Shown here piece after piece: positions 23,197 through 33,087 of a stretch of 51,415 bases of DNA. Both the position numbers and the translations under genes were made by a program. Location: contig NZ_AOIJ01000035.1 in the NCBI RefSeq assembly GCF_000337175.1, positions 1 through 51,415 on the forward strand, written 5' to 3'. Below the pieces are notes generated by a model that saw only the letters and a list, made by a program, of their open reading frames with translations, searched no databases and was not told where the DNA came from. Origin of the DNA: Natrinema gari JCM 14663 (lineage in GTDB: Archaea > Halobacteriota > Halobacteria > Halobacteriales > Natrialbaceae). The first letter of the stretch is position 1. Every line of letters begins with the position of its first letter.

Positions 23197-25218
23197 TTAG
23201 TTGTGACCGCCGTTCTCGAAGAACTCCGCGAGAATCCCTTTGAGCCCCTTTCGAAGGTGCTGGTGCATCGTCGGCGGTGAGATATCCATCGCCTCCGCGA
23301 TCTCTTCACCGGTACTTTCGCGGGGCCAGTCGAAGAACCCGCCGTAGTATGCGAGGCGCAACGTCGTGAGCTGTCGATCGGTGAGTTGATCGAGAATTCG
23401 GCTTCGGCGCTGGGCCGCCGTCCGGACCGGTCGATCGACTTCGCGTCTGGCGACGAGGTCGGTGTCCTCGTAGATGACGGTCAGCGCCTCCGCGATTTCG
23501 CGGACATCGGCGTCCTGGGACACCTCGACGAGACAGGTCCCGATCCCCGACTCGACCGTTACGTCTCGGATCGTCGCCCCATGGTTCGCGAGGGTCCGGA
23601 CTCCGGATTTCGCCAACTGCATCTCGAGCGTACAGTTTTCCTCGCCGTCGTGGATGAGTCGACACCGCTCGATGGAGTCATGGTCCTGTGCCTTTTCGAG
23701 GACCGTCTCGCCGTCCAGTCCGTCGACCGTCACGTACTGGAAGGTCCGCCCGTTGGCCGTGGTGCCAGCCCACTCAAGTGAGCAGGTACAGTCGTACGCC
23801 TTGGAGAGGTCAAACGAGAACGTCTCGCCGCTGTCGATCCGGAACTCGAGTTCAACGACGGTATCGGCAAAGAGCAGTTGACGGTTCTTCACCGCCATGA
23901 TGGTAAAGCCGATCGTCTCCCCGAGCAGCCTGAACCCGGCCCGCTCGCGCTCGCTGAAGGCGTCGTCCCGGCTCGCGAGGACGGTGAGCACGCCGTAGAT
24001 CGCGTCCTCGTGGGTGATCGGGACGGCGATCGCGGATCTGACGTCGTCCTCGCGGGCGGCCTCCTGAAGCGGTTCGGGGATCGTCCCGTCCTCGCGGATC
24101 CGGTTTGTCGTTCGGATCTCACCGGTCTGGACCGCCTGCATGAGCGGCCGCTCCTGATCGACCGTGAGATCCCGGACGGCGTCGAGATAGTGTTCGGCCT
24201 CCCCCGCTCCGGTCCGGTAGGATAGTCGCCCGTCGCCGGCCCGTTCGGCGATCCACGACCCGCAGTAGAGGTCGGAATCGACGAGTTGCTCGCAAACCTC
24301 GCGTTCGATGGCATCCCGGGCCGGTGCCTCGACGAGCGTTTCGATCACCTGCCGGACGACCGCGTTGATCCGGTTGAGCGTCTCGAGTTGGTCCTGTCGC
24401 GATCGGAGTTGCCGTTCGCGCCGCACCCGCTCGGTGATATCCCGGGCCAGCCAGACGACGGCACGTTGTCCCTGGATTCGCTGGTCGATCGGGACGACGC
24501 GGGCCTCGAATCGACGAAGTCCCTCGGTCGTCTCCGCGTCGTACTCGACCGACTGGACATCGTCGGTTCGGAGCGCCCGTTCGATGCAATCCTGTAGCTT
24601 CGTGGCGACCTGATCGGGGAAGGCATCCTCGAGTTGGGACCCCGGAAGGTCGTCGGCCGCCGTCGAATACAGGTCGGCCGAGTCGGGCCGGGCCTTTGCC
24701 TCGAGATAGGTGCCGTTCTCGCCGATGACGAACGCTTCGTCGGGCAACTCGTTTGCGAGGATGCGGTGATATTGGCCGTCGTCGGCGGACGGCAACTGGG
24801 AGTGGGATCGGATCGTCGCGACGATCCGATCGATCGGGTCCTCGTCGCCGCCCGTCGGCACGTAGTCGGTCGCGTCGGCCCTGAGGGCGACGGTCGCGAG
24901 CCGCTCGCTTCCCTTTGGGGGTGCGACGATCGTCGGGACGGTCGCCACCCGATCGTGAACGCGCTGCAAAACCGTCTGTATGTCGCTGGGACAGTCGAGT
25001 TCGACGACGACACCGCTCGGGACGGTCGCTGCCGCGTCACCGTCCGTATCGGGCGGATCGGTCGCGTCCGTCCCGATGACGTCCTCGAGGTCCCCTGTCG
25101 CGGAGAGCGTTCGAACCTCGTGTTCGGTTGCCCGCTCGAGTCGCGAGCGGAGATCGCTTCTCTGTTTTCGACGATCCGTTACGACGACGATCGGCCCGGG
25201 TCGATGTGTAGCGGTCAT
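23197..25218 (-). CDS. Bat-family sensor regulator (receiver-like, PAS, GAF, HTH)
   Basis: 673 residues. A receiver-like N-domain (VVVTDRRKQRSDLRSRLE...), a PAS module (about 165-275, ending VVWLARDITERVRRERQL), a GAF domain (about 310-470), a Bat beta domain (about 470-610) and HTH_10 (LTDRQLTTLRLAYYGGFFDWPRESTGEEIAEAMDISPPTMHQHLRKG). ATG 25218 was chosen over a TTG 15 codons upstream. A TATA-like CTTTTATT near 25303 suggests a leader of about 55 bases. It is the third Bat-type protein in the window; signals and targets are unknown. Confidence 0.9.
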   Translation of the reverse strand: MTATHRPGPIVVVTDRRKQRSDLRSRLERATEHEVRTLSATGDLEDVIGTDATDPPDTDGDAAATVPSGVVVELDCPSDIQTVLQRVHDRVATVPTIVAPPKGSERLATVALRADATDYVPTGGDEDPIDRIVATIRSHSQLPSADDGQYHRILANELPDEAFVIGENGTYLEAKARPDSADLYSTAADDLPGSQLEDAFPDQVATKLQDCIERALRTDDVQSVEYDAETTEGLRRFEARVVPIDQRIQGQRAVVWLARDITERVRRERQLRSRQDQLETLNRINAVVRQVIETLVEAPARDAIEREVCEQLVDSDLYCGSWIAERAGDGRLSYRTGAGEAEHYLDAVRDLTVDQERPLMQAVQTGEIRTTNRIREDGTIPEPLQEAAREDDVRSAIAVPITHEDAIYGVLTVLASRDDAFSERERAGFRLLGETIGFTIMAVKNRQLLFADTVVELEFRIDSGETFSFDLSKAYDCTCSLEWAGTTANGRTFQYVTVDGLDGETVLEKAQDHDSIERCRLIHDGEENCTLEMQLAKSGVRTLANHGATIRDVTVESGIGTCLVEVSQDADVREIAEALTVIYEDTDLVARREVDRPVRTAAQRRSRILDQLTDRQLTTLRLAYYGGFFDWPRESTGEEIAEAMDISPPTMHQHLRKGLKGILAEFFENGGHN

Positions 25219-25366
25219 CCTATCTCCTCCCTGTCCCGCATGAACGCGGACGAAGTCAGCCAACGAGACTCTATTCTATCAAGACATGTTGTGGAATAAA
25301 AGCTTACTGGTCGTTTAGCGCCCGTTCGGCGAGTCACCGCGTGATTTCGTCACGGACTCGGTACCG

Positions 25367-25624
25367 TCATGCGTTTATCTCACCGCGATTCCGAAGCTCC
25401 GCGAGCAGGTCGTCGACGAGCGACTCGACATCGTCGTACGGAAAGTCGCCGCCGGACGTCTTCGCCTGCAGTTCCATCACAGTCATCGAGAACTCGTCGG
25501 ATTCGAACGTCGTCCCGGGCCCGTCCGGAAGTGCCGGAACCAGTTCCATCGGACCCGCGACCGGGTACTCAGCACCCTCGAACGCGGCGACCAGTTGCGC
25601 GCGGAGCTCGGCTTCGTCCGTCAT
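25367..25624 (-). CDS. MTH865-like small protein
   Basis: 85 residues, MTDEAELRAQLVAAFEGAEYPVAGPMELVPALPDG..., resembling the archaeal MTH865 family (four-helix, EF-hand-like fold of unknown role). The pattern AFxGAxYPV...ELVPALPxGPGTTFE...DFPYDDVESLVDDLLAELRxRGEI is typical. ATG start. It stands alone, 148 bases from the divergently transcribed Bat-family gene's start side. No cysteines or membrane segments. Confidence 0.82.
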   Translation of the reverse strand: MTDEAELRAQLVAAFEGAEYPVAGPMELVPALPDGPGTTFESDEFSMTVMELQAKTSGGDFPYDDVESLVDDLLAELRNRGEINA

Positions 25625-25731
25625 CAGGTACCATGGTTCGGCTCCGAAACGGATAAGATTGCAGGTGGCGTTCCGGTTCCGAACTGCGGTACGCGCGGCC
25701 GTCGGACACTCGGACCGGCCTGCTCCCCGAT

Positions 25732-25817
25732 CTATAGTCGCAATTGAAACGATTTACACGCTGATCGCAACGCTGTCGTGTGATCAGGTGTGCAATGACG
25801 TTCAGTTGCTACTATAG
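25732..25817. mobile_element. 86-bp hairpin element, MITE-like
   Basis: The ends are inverted: left CTATAGTCGCAATTGAAACG and right (complement) CTATAGTAGCAACTGAACG, and the similarity continues inward (ACACGCTGATC against CACACCTGATC), so nearly the whole element folds on itself. No protein is encoded. Length, terminal CTATAG and palindromic body fit a miniature inverted-repeat element or intergenic repeat; no target duplication is evident. It lies between two genes. Confidence 0.6.
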
Positions 25818-25893
25818 CAGAGCCGACTCGAGCAAGCGTTCACTGGCTCCGTTCGTTCGAGCGCCTCGGCTCCGAAACGGCGCTGAACAGTAG

Positions 25894-25905
25894 AAACAAT
25901 AATTA
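25894..25905 (+). promoter_or_regulatory. TATA-like box for the ribbon-helix-helix gene
   Basis: AAACAATAATTA is centred 29-30 bases before the ATG at 25930, fitting a leaderless transcript. Confidence 0.6.
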
Positions 25906-25929
25906 GTCAGCGGCGACCAGTATCGGGGT

Positions 25930-26319
25930 ATGGCGAAAGATACCGTCAGGTACCCCGACGACGTGGTCGAAGAGATCGACGCGCTCGTCGAAGACGGTAT
26001 GTTCGAGAGTAAATCCGAGTTCTATCGCTTCTCCGCGGAGTACGTGCTCACCCTGATCGACTCCGACCACGAGGTGAAGACGTTCAACTTCGACGAGATC
26101 AAGTCCGAACTCGATATCAGCGAGGAAGACCACGCCAAAGCGCTCGGAACCGATGGTGGCACGTTCTTCCTCGACGCGGTTATCAACGTTCGAAAACACG
26201 GTCTGCGCGGCAACTACGAAGCCGCCGAACGGTTCATCGACACCCACTACGACGAGACCGATCAAGAGTGTATCATTCTCGAGGAACTGCTCGGCACCTA
26301 TCGGGGCGAGTCGGGCTAG
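25930..26319 (+). CDS. Ribbon-helix-helix (CopG-like) regulator with C-terminal extension
   Basis: 129 residues. The N-terminus DTVRYPDDVVEEIDALVEDGMFESKSEFYRFSAEYVL is a ribbon-helix-helix DNA-binding motif: a beta strand, then two helices joined at a MFxSKSEF turn. It probably binds as a dimer. The remaining ~85 residues (FNFDEIKSELDISEE...ILEELLGTYRGESG) are conserved-looking but of unknown role, perhaps a sensing or multimerising part. A TATA-like box supports the ATG. Haloarchaea use several such proteins as global regulators, including in cell division; no assignment is made here. Confidence 0.82.
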   Translation: MAKDTVRYPDDVVEEIDALVEDGMFESKSEFYRFSAEYVLTLIDSDHEVKTFNFDEIKSELDISEEDHAKALGTDGGTFFLDAVINVRKHGLRGNYEAAERFIDTHYDETDQECIILEELLGTYRGESG

Positions 26320-26407
26320 ACCGATCGGTTCATCGCTTCGCACGCGTTCGTCGCCCGCTTCGCACCGTTCCGGACGTTTTCTCCGCCGATCGGTTCCATC
26401 GAGGTCG

Positions 26408-27991
26408 TCAGTTCAGCTCGAACGGGTCGCCGAGCGCGGCCAGATCGACGTGCTCGCCGACGAGCCGCGCCGCACGATCGTACGGCGTCGCGCCGGTCGC
26501 GTCCGCCTCGGCCGCCGCTGTAGGCATCGCACGCGCCGGCCGGTCGACGCCGGCCGTCGCCGCGACGTGCTCGAGAAACGCCGTCCGGACCGACTCGTTG
26601 TCGAACAGGCCGTGCAGATAGGTCCCGAGTACCCGTCCGCGGGCCGCGCTCGAGTCGCCGAGCGGGCGGGTCACGTCGCCGACGGCCGTCGTTCGCCCCG
26701 CGTGGATCTCGTAGCCCGAAGCGGGACCGTCGGCTCCCGAGAGCAGCGGCGAGGCGGTCCCGTCGACGGGAACCGTCGTCCGCTCGAGTCGCTTGTCCCC
26801 CTCGAAGCGGGTTTCGACGGGTAACAGCCCCAGCCCGTCGACGACATCGTCCGCGCCCGTCCCCTCGAGTGCGGCGTTGGTGATCCGGTCGCCGAGTAGC
26901 TGATAGCCACCACAGATCCCGACGATCGGCCCGTCGAAGGCCGCGAGCGCGTCGTCGAAGCCGGCGTTCCGGAGCGCCAGCAGATCGTCGACCGTGTTCT
27001 TCGTCCCCGGAATGACGACCGCATCGGCGTCGATACCAGCGAGGGGAGCAGCGTCGTCGTCGATCGGCACGTACACCACCGAAACGCCGGGCTCGTCCGC
27101 CAACGCCTCGAGATCGGTCGCGTTCGATATTCTGGGCAGGCGGGGGACGGCGATCCGAATCCGGCGGTCGGCGGGCACGCCGTCGTCCTCGCCGACGACG
27201 CCGCGTTCTTCGGTTCCGGGGAGGCCGACGCTGTCCTCCTCGGGGAGTCCCGGGTCGGCGTAGGGTATCACGCCGAGGATCGGGACGCCGGTCCTCGACT
27301 CGATCTCCTCGATCCCTGGCTCGAGCAGCGACGGATCGCCCCGAAATTTCGTAATCACTGCTCCGACGATCCGCTCGCGGATGTCCTCGGGGACGAGTTC
27401 GATCGTGCCGTAGAGGCTGGCGAAGGCCCCGCCGCGTTCGATATCGACCAGCAAGAGGATGTCGGCGTCCGCGAACGCGGCGGTTTCGACGTTCGCGAGG
27501 TCCCGATCGTGGAGGTTGATCTCGCCGATGCTGCCCGCGCCCTCGGCGACGATCACGTCGTTGTCGGCGGCCAGTCTGCGGTAGGACGCTTCGGCAGCTT
27601 CACGCGCTCGCTCCCAGTAGTCCTCGTAGTAGGTCCCGGCAGGCACGTGGTCGTGGGCCGTTCCGTGCACCACCAGTTGGCTCTCGCCGTCGCCACGGGG
27701 CTTGAGGAGGACGGGATTACAGTCCGTCGTCGGCGTGATCCGGGCCGCGCGAGCCTGCACGAACTGCGAAACGCCGATTTCGCCCCACTGGCCGCCGGTG
27801 GTTCCGTCGGAGTCGTGCTCCCGGTCGGCCGTGGTCGGCCGAGCGACGACGCGAGCGTTGTTGCTCATGTTCTGGCCCTTGAAGGGGACGACGTCGATCC
27901 CGCGGTCGGCGAGCAACCGACAGAGGCCGGCGGCGACCGTCGACTTGCCGACGTGGCTCGCGGTTCCGGCGACGAGAAGCGTTCGTGTCAT
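26408..27991 (-). CDS. cobQ: Cobyric acid synthase
   Basis: 527 residues. It amidates the corrin side chains of adenosyl-cobyrinic acid a,c-diamide using glutamine and ATP. The N-terminal dethiobiotin-synthetase-like domain starts [18 protein letters not shown] (P-loop) and contains [14 protein letters not shown] and [13 protein letters not shown]. The C-terminal class I glutaminase-like domain has the nucleophile in [10 protein letters not shown] and a HG near [11 protein letters not shown]. Family length is about 500. The ATG at 27991 gives the canonical N-terminus. With cobA 2.5 kb upstream on the same strand it forms a small cobalamin locus. Confidence 0.94.
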   Translation of the reverse strand: MTRTLLVAGTASHVGKSTVAAGLCRLLADRGIDVVPFKGQNMSNNARVVARPTTADREHDSDGTTGGQWGEIGVSQFVQARAARITPTTDCNPVLLKPRGDGESQLVVHGTAHDHVPAGTYYEDYWERAREAAEASYRRLAADNDVIVAEGAGSIGEINLHDRDLANVETAAFADADILLLVDIERGGAFASLYGTIELVPEDIRERIVGAVITKFRGDPSLLEPGIEEIESRTGVPILGVIPYADPGLPEEDSVGLPGTEERGVVGEDDGVPADRRIRIAVPRLPRISNATDLEALADEPGVSVVYVPIDDDAAPLAGIDADAVVIPGTKNTVDDLLALRNAGFDDALAAFDGPIVGICGGYQLLGDRITNAALEGTGADDVVDGLGLLPVETRFEGDKRLERTTVPVDGTASPLLSGADGPASGYEIHAGRTTAVGDVTRPLGDSSAARGRVLGTYLHGLFDNESVRTAFLEHVAATAGVDRPARAMPTAAAEADATGATPYDRAARLVGEHVDLAALGDPFELN

Positions 27992-28163
27992 CCGCGTTGA
28001 GCGGGAATCGGGGAGCCAGGAGTATCGTCCTATCGGTTCGTGTTCGGGGAGGCGGTCGGCCGGCTTCGGGACCGAAGATTGCCTCGATCGGCGGCCTGCC
28101 GCCGGCGTCTCGCGACCGCTCGAATACCCGGCCTCGGCGGCAGAGCGAGATGGAGACAACCAG

Positions 28164-29648
28164 CTATTCCGTCCGGTATCGCGCGTCCCAGCGCGGCCCG
28201 GCGCGACTCGAGAGGACGAGTCCGACGATCCCCACGACGAGCCCGCCGAGGGCGAGCGCGACGGCAAGTGTCGCCGATGGCGGGACGACGACGAAGCCGG
28301 CGACCAGCGTTGGCACCAGCGGGACGGCGACGCCGACGGTGAACATCGCAAAGCGGACGGCGTCGAAGAGGAACTCGTTGGGGTCGAAGCCCGCGATGTA
28401 GACCGTGAGGCCGTAGTAGTACAGCGCGTAGCCCGCCAGTAGCACGGCTCCGACGGCGGCGTCGACGAGCGTCGCGTCGAACCAGACGACGGCGGCGAGG
28501 TAGGGCACTGCGACCGCCGGCGCACCCACCAGGACGAACGCGATCCGCTTCGCACGGAAGACGTCGGCGATCGAGACGGGATAGGTGAGGTAGGCCTCGA
28601 GCGAATCGAACTGGGTCAGCCAGTTGTACGTCGTAAACGCCGAGAGGCCGAGGACGCCGCCGAAGAAGATCCCCGGCGCGGGCGCGACGCCGGTGATCGA
28701 GTCGACGACGCCGACGAGCGCGGCCACGAGCGCCAACAGGATGCTCGCGGAGACGAGCGGCTTCCAGACGCCGCCCGAGGAGCGCGCGAGGTCGAGCAAC
28801 GACTTCGTGACCAGCGGGGCGTCCTCGAGCGGCAGCGCGTCACTGACCCGGGCGAAGCGATCGCTCGCGGTCCGCGAGGGCCGCCCGTAGGTGGGATCGT
28901 AGACCGCGAGCGAACTCGCCGTGACGGCGAGGGTTCCGACGGCCAGTCCGCCGGCGGCGGCCGGGGAGCCGTCGATCGGGACCAAGACCGACCGAATCGG
29001 TCCCAGTCGGCCGGTCGCCCAGCCGCCGCCGCCGGCGAGTCCGATCCCCAGTCCGATGACCCAGGACGGGACGCCCCGCGTGCGGACGGCGATCAGTGCG
29101 ACGGTGGTAGCCATCCCGACCGCGAAGACGAGAGCGAGCGAAAGCCAGAACAGGATGATCGAGAGCAGCGGCGTCGCCGACAGTCCGTCGACCGCAAGCC
29201 CTCCCAGCGACATGGGAAACACGAACACGATCGCGTAGAACAGCCCGTCTTTCAGGAGGAACGCGCCCAGCAGCCGTCGCCGCGAGAGGGGCAACGTCGT
29301 CGACGACGAGAGCAACAGCGACAGCCGCCCGAAGACGTTCTCGAGCATGTCCGACCCGGCAAAGCCCGCGGTCCCGCTGTAGAGCCCGAAGCCAACGGCG
29401 AGAACGTGCAGCCCGCCGACGACCGTCCCGGGTGCGGTGCCGGTCTCGATGAGCGCGACAGCCGCGCTCACGGTCAACAGCGCGATCACGAGCGGAAAGA
29501 GCGCGAACCGCCAGCCGCCGAACAGTTGCGTGTGGAGCCGCCATTCCTCTCGAAAGAGGATCGCGAGCAGCCGCGGGGTCGAAAGTCCGGCGTCGGAGCG
29601 GGTCGCGTCCGTCGCGCTCGCGCCGTCGGTCGATTTCGGCTCGCTCAT
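28164..29648 (-). CDS. ABC transporter permease, multi-spanning
   Basis: 494 residues with about ten to twelve hydrophobic segments and no signal peptide. After a short polar N-terminus ([19 protein letters not shown]) comes [26 protein letters not shown], a typical start of ABC-2-type permeases. Its ATG overlaps the stop of the upstream ATPase gene by four bases (ATGA), so the two make one transporter. Substrate is unknown; an exporter or membrane-stability role is usual for this arrangement. The longer open frame upstream is a shadow of the ATPase gene. Confidence 0.85.
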   Translation of the reverse strand: MSEPKSTDGASATDATRSDAGLSTPRLLAILFREEWRLHTQLFGGWRFALFPLVIALLTVSAAVALIETGTAPGTVVGGLHVLAVGFGLYSGTAGFAGSDMLENVFGRLSLLLSSSTTLPLSRRRLLGAFLLKDGLFYAIVFVFPMSLGGLAVDGLSATPLLSIILFWLSLALVFAVGMATTVALIAVRTRGVPSWVIGLGIGLAGGGGWATGRLGPIRSVLVPIDGSPAAAGGLAVGTLAVTASSLAVYDPTYGRPSRTASDRFARVSDALPLEDAPLVTKSLLDLARSSGGVWKPLVSASILLALVAALVGVVDSITGVAPAPGIFFGGVLGLSAFTTYNWLTQFDSLEAYLTYPVSIADVFRAKRIAFVLVGAPAVAVPYLAAVVWFDATLVDAAVGAVLLAGYALYYYGLTVYIAGFDPNEFLFDAVRFAMFTVGVAVPLVPTLVAGFVVVPPSATLAVALALGGLVVGIVGLVLSSRAGPRWDARYRTE

Positions 29649-30400
29649 GTGTGCAGTTGCTCGAGCGCCGGCGTGTCTCGCGCGTCCTCGCCCTCGACGC
29701 GGTCGAGGAAGAGGTCGAGCAGCGACTCGTCGGTCGCGTCGTCGGCCAGGGAGCGTTCGGCCACGAGCCGACCGTCGGCGACGATGCCGACGCGGGTGCA
29801 GATCTCCTCGGCGACATCGATGTTGTGCGTCGAGACGAAGACGGCGTTGTCGTCGGCCGCGTAGGAGACGAGAAAGCGCTTGACCTGTTCCTGGACGAGC
29901 GGGTCGAGGTTCGCCAGCGGCTCGTCGATGAAGACCACGTCGGGGTCGTGGACGAACGCCTGTGCGATCATCACTTTCTGTTGTTGTCCCCGGGAGAGGT
30001 CCGTATGCAGCGTGTCGAGTTTGCTCTCGAACCCGAGCCGCTCGGCCCACGTGTCGGTCCGTTCGGCGACCCGGTCGGGATCGAGACCGCGCACCTCGCC
30101 GACGAACGCGAGGTATTCGCGGGGGGTAAGAAAGCTCGGCGGGGATTCCTGTTCCGGGAGGATACCGACCCGCCGGCGCGTCTCGATCGGGTCGGCGACC
30201 GGATCGGTTCCGAGGACGCTCACGTCGCCCGCGTCCGGCTCGATCTGTCCGGTCAAGACCCGAATCGTGGTCGTCTTGCCGGCACCGTTCGGACCGAGAA
30301 AGCCGTACACCTCGCCCCGATCGACGGCGAACGCCATTCCATCCACAGCGCTGACAGTTCCGTATGTCTTTCGCAGTCCGGCGACTCGAATCACACCCAT
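29645..30400 (-). CDS. ABC transporter ATP-binding protein
   Basis: 251 residues. Walker A GPNGAGKT (36-43), Q-loop region PEQESPPSFLTPREYL, signature DLSRGQQQK, Walker B VVFIDEPLANLDP and an H-loop STHNID are all visible, so it should be an active ATPase. GQQQ in place of GQ(R/K) is seen in exporter-type relatives. It pairs with the permease, whose start overlaps its stop. ATG 30400 gives MGVIRVAGLRKTYG; a TATA-like ATAATTATTA lies about 30 bases upstream at 30427-30437. Confidence 0.95.
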   Translation of the reverse strand: MGVIRVAGLRKTYGTVSAVDGMAFAVDRGEVYGFLGPNGAGKTTTIRVLTGQIEPDAGDVSVLGTDPVADPIETRRRVGILPEQESPPSFLTPREYLAFVGEVRGLDPDRVAERTDTWAERLGFESKLDTLHTDLSRGQQQKVMIAQAFVHDPDVVFIDEPLANLDPLVQEQVKRFLVSYAADDNAVFVSTHNIDVAEEICTRVGIVADGRLVAERSLADDATDESLLDLFLDRVEGEDARDTPALEQLHT

Positions 30401-30498
30401 TGGCTTGCCAGTCTTTCTCAGTATCTGATAATAATTGTGTTGGTCGGCACGGAGTGCTGCCGGTGGGCACGTGCGATGGCGCGTTCGCAGCGAGCCGG

Positions 30499-31188
30499 TC
30501 AGAACTCGGTTCCCCGTCGCGCCCGCTGGCCGTCGTCGATCGGATGTTTCACCTTCCGGACGTTCGTGATCAGGTCCGCACGATCGGCGAGGTAGTCGGG
30601 TTCGGTGTGACTCCCCGACAACACCAACTCGAGGGCGGCCGGCTTCGAGTCGATGAGGTCGTGTACGTCCGCTTCCGAGAGCAGCCCTCGATCCGCGGCG
30701 TAGAGCACCTCGTCGAGGAGCAGCATGTGCATGCCCGCCTCGGGCGGTGCGTCGAGGTCGATCGGCTCGCCGAGATCGGTCTCCGCGGCGGCCGCGAGCA
30801 ACTCGTGGGCGCGCTCGAGGCCGGCCTGCGCCTCGGCCTCGTGGTCGGCCTCGTCGCTCCCGTCTGCCATCCCGTGCCAGCCGTAGTGGCCGAGGTTCTC
30901 GTAACTGATGCCCGGCAGGGCGGCCATCGCGTTGTACTCGCCGCGAACGGCGTCGACGCTCGATGCCCCGCCTTTCATGAATTGGAGCATGTGGACGCGG
31001 TAGCCGTGGCCGGCGGCGCGCATTCCCATGCCCAGCGTGGCCGTCGTCTTCCCCTTGCCGTCGCCCCACCAGACCTGCACGAGGCCGAACTCCTCGGGAG
31101 CGGCTGGTTCGATCCGCTCGGCCTCGGGCGTTCGTCCCTTCCCCGGCGTGTTCTCGACCGTGGACTCGGGCGTCCGATCGTCGCTCAT
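30499..31188 (-). CDS. cobA: Cob(I)alamin adenosyltransferase (CobA/BtuR type)
   Basis: 229 residues. It transfers the 5'-deoxyadenosyl group of ATP to reduced cobalt of corrinoids. The P-loop WGDGKGKTTATLG (42-49) and LLLDEVLYAADRGLL match the BtuR/CobO family. The first ~30 residues are polar and extra relative to bacterial CobA. Two ATGs are possible: 31188 (chosen; GAGGGAACGGGT just upstream) or 31215. It precedes the ABC pair and cobQ on the same strand, consistent with a cobalamin gene group. Confidence 0.92.
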   Translation of the reverse strand: MSDDRTPESTVENTPGKGRTPEAERIEPAAPEEFGLVQVWWGDGKGKTTATLGMGMRAAGHGYRVHMLQFMKGGASSVDAVRGEYNAMAALPGISYENLGHYGWHGMADGSDEADHEAEAQAGLERAHELLAAAAETDLGEPIDLDAPPEAGMHMLLLDEVLYAADRGLLSEADVHDLIDSKPAALELVLSGSHTEPDYLADRADLITNVRKVKHPIDDGQRARRGTEF

Positions 31189-31286
31189 ACCCGTTCCCTC
31201 GGGCCGATTGCACATGTAGTTGCCCCATCGATTCGTCGCCCCCCGACGTCTCGATCCCGCTCGGTGACACCCCTAACCAAACGTGT

Positions 31287-31293
31287 CTTTAGG
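31287..31293 (+). promoter_or_regulatory. TATA-like box for an HTH regulator
   Basis: CTTTAGG is centred 30 bases before the ATG at 31320, consistent with a leaderless start. Confidence 0.5.
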
Positions 31294-31319
31294 CCTCGCT
31301 CCTAACCTCACAGCACCCA

Positions 31320-31679
31320 ATGTCCCTCGAGTTTTCCTCGTCCGACGAACCTCCCGGCTTCGGGTGCGTCATCGCCGCGCTCGACGACGAGGCGTGTCGG
31401 GAGATCATCGCGGTACTCGAGGAACCGATGACGGTCGAAGACATCGCCGAGGCGACGGACCGGCCGCTCTCGACGACCTACCGCAAACTCGACTGTCTCA
31501 CCGAGGCGGGACTCGCCGAGGAGGCCGTCGGGGTCCGCGAGGGCCGCCACCGGAAGTCCCGGTACGTCGCCAATCTCGAGGCGATTTCGATCGCCCTCGA
31601 CGACGACAACGAGTTGTGTATCGACATCGAGCGCTCCACGGCGTTTGGCATCTGGTCGGAGCTCCAGCGGGAGTTCTGA
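31320..31679 (+). CDS. ArsR-like winged-helix transcriptional regulator
   Basis: 119 residues. A winged helix spans about 15-75: VIAALDDEACREIIAVLEEPMTVEDIAEATDRPLSTTYRKLDCLTEAGLAEE, followed by a basic wing REGRHRKSRYVANLEAISIALDD. The tail (LCIDIERSTAFGIWSELQREF) may be a dimer helix. There are no metal-binding cysteines in the usual ArsR places except a lone Cys in each half, so metal sensing is not indicated. It diverges from cobA. Function beyond DNA binding is unknown. Confidence 0.82.
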   Translation: MSLEFSSSDEPPGFGCVIAALDDEACREIIAVLEEPMTVEDIAEATDRPLSTTYRKLDCLTEAGLAEEAVGVREGRHRKSRYVANLEAISIALDDDNELCIDIERSTAFGIWSELQREF

Positions 31680-31722
31680 GGGAGCCCGTTCGGCTCGAGC
31701 CCGGCCGCCGAGCCGATCGTGG

Positions 31723-32955
31723 TCAGTAGCTACTCTCGATCCCGACGAGATCGGCGTCCGTCGGTCCCTGTCCGTCGAACTCCCGAACGAACGCGTCGAG
31801 TCGGGCCGGCTCCGACGCCCCCGGCAGTTGCTCGTCCGCGGTGGAACAGTCGGCGGTTACCCCGAGCCGGTCGCAGACGTGATCCGCGGTCGCCTCGGCC
31901 ATTCGGCGGTATGTCGTCAGTTTTCCGCCGACGGTGCTACAACAGTTCGCGACGCCCTCGTCGGCGTGATCGAGCAGGTGAAAGCCCCGCGAAATCCCGC
32001 GGCCGCCGCTAGCGGCCTCCTCGGGTTCGTACAGCGGGCGGACGCCCCACCACGTCCGAACTCGGGGCGCGGTCGCGACCGGCGGCAGCATCGCCGCGCA
32101 CTCCCGAACCGTCTCCGCGATCTCCCACTCGGCTTGCTCGTAGTCGTCGGGATCGGCGACCGACACGCTCGTCGTGCCGAGGACGACCTCGCCGTCGTGG
32201 GGCACGATGATGTCGCCGTCGTCAGGCTCGCGACACCGATTGAGGACCGGCTCGAGGCCGTCGTATTCGACCGAAACCATGACGCCGCGTGTCGGACGCA
32301 TCTCGACGGTCGCCCCCATCATGTCCGCGATCCGGCCGGCATGAGGGCCGGTCGCGTTCACGACGTAGGTCGGCCGCACCGTTTCGTCGGCGTCGCCGCC
32401 GAGGGCGACGCTCGTCACCCGTCCGTCCTCGACAGTCACGTCCGTGACCGGCGCGTGCGTACGGATTCGTGCGCCGTGCTCGCGGGCATCGACCGCGTTG
32501 GCGGCGCTCAGCCGCGAGGGGAGAACGACGCCGTCGGGAACCCACATCGCTCGCTCGACATCGGCGGCGAGGTCCGGAACCGCCTCGCGGGCCGCGTCCC
32601 CGCCGACGACCTCGGTCTCGATTCCCACGTCCGCACAGGCGTCGCGCTTCGCCTCGAAGTACGCCGGCTCGTCGTCCGCGAGTTGGACGAACAGCCCGCG
32701 GGTCTCTCGAACGCACGCGCCGCCGATGCGGCGCAGGATGCGGTTCTCCTCGAGACACGCCCTGGCTTCCGGGCCGTCGGCCTCAGCGTAGCGAGCCCCG
32801 CTGTGAAGCAGGCCGTGTGACCGGCCCGACGTCCCCGACGAGAGCCCGTCCCGCTCGACCAGCGTCACATCGACACCGCGCCGCGCGAGGTCCCTGGCGA
32901 GTCCCGTCCCGGTGGCACCGCCCCCGATCACGAGGGCGTCCGTTCGGCTGTCCAT
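31723..32955 (-). CDS. GlpA-like FAD-dependent glycerol-3-phosphate dehydrogenase paralogue
   Basis: 410 residues. The Rossmann motif DALVIGGGATGTGLARDLARRG binds FAD, and SSGTSGRSHGLLHSGARYA is the hallmark of GlpA/GlpD enzymes. Later parts include YVVNATGPHAGRIADM and STVGGKLTTYRRMAEATAD. It lacks the ~150-residue cysteine-rich C-terminus of typical haloarchaeal GlpA, and no glpB, glpC or glpK is nearby, so it may be a paralogue oxidising glycerol-3-phosphate or a related hydroxy acid directly. ATG start. Substrate remains uncertain. Confidence 0.82.
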   Translation of the reverse strand: MDSRTDALVIGGGATGTGLARDLARRGVDVTLVERDGLSSGTSGRSHGLLHSGARYAEADGPEARACLEENRILRRIGGACVRETRGLFVQLADDEPAYFEAKRDACADVGIETEVVGGDAAREAVPDLAADVERAMWVPDGVVLPSRLSAANAVDAREHGARIRTHAPVTDVTVEDGRVTSVALGGDADETVRPTYVVNATGPHAGRIADMMGATVEMRPTRGVMVSVEYDGLEPVLNRCREPDDGDIIVPHDGEVVLGTTSVSVADPDDYEQAEWEIAETVRECAAMLPPVATAPRVRTWWGVRPLYEPEEAASGGRGISRGFHLLDHADEGVANCCSTVGGKLTTYRRMAEATADHVCDRLGVTADCSTADEQLPGASEPARLDAFVREFDGQGPTDADLVGIESSY

Positions 32956-33087
32956 ACTCGAGTAACGGCTCCCAGACGGACGTATCTTTCACCGTGGTGG
33001 ACGGTGTGCGGCGTCGCGAAAAATGGGGAATGTCACGAGCCGGGATCGCGGCCGTGTCGGGTTGGGTTCGTGGGACTGGTCCGTGCG

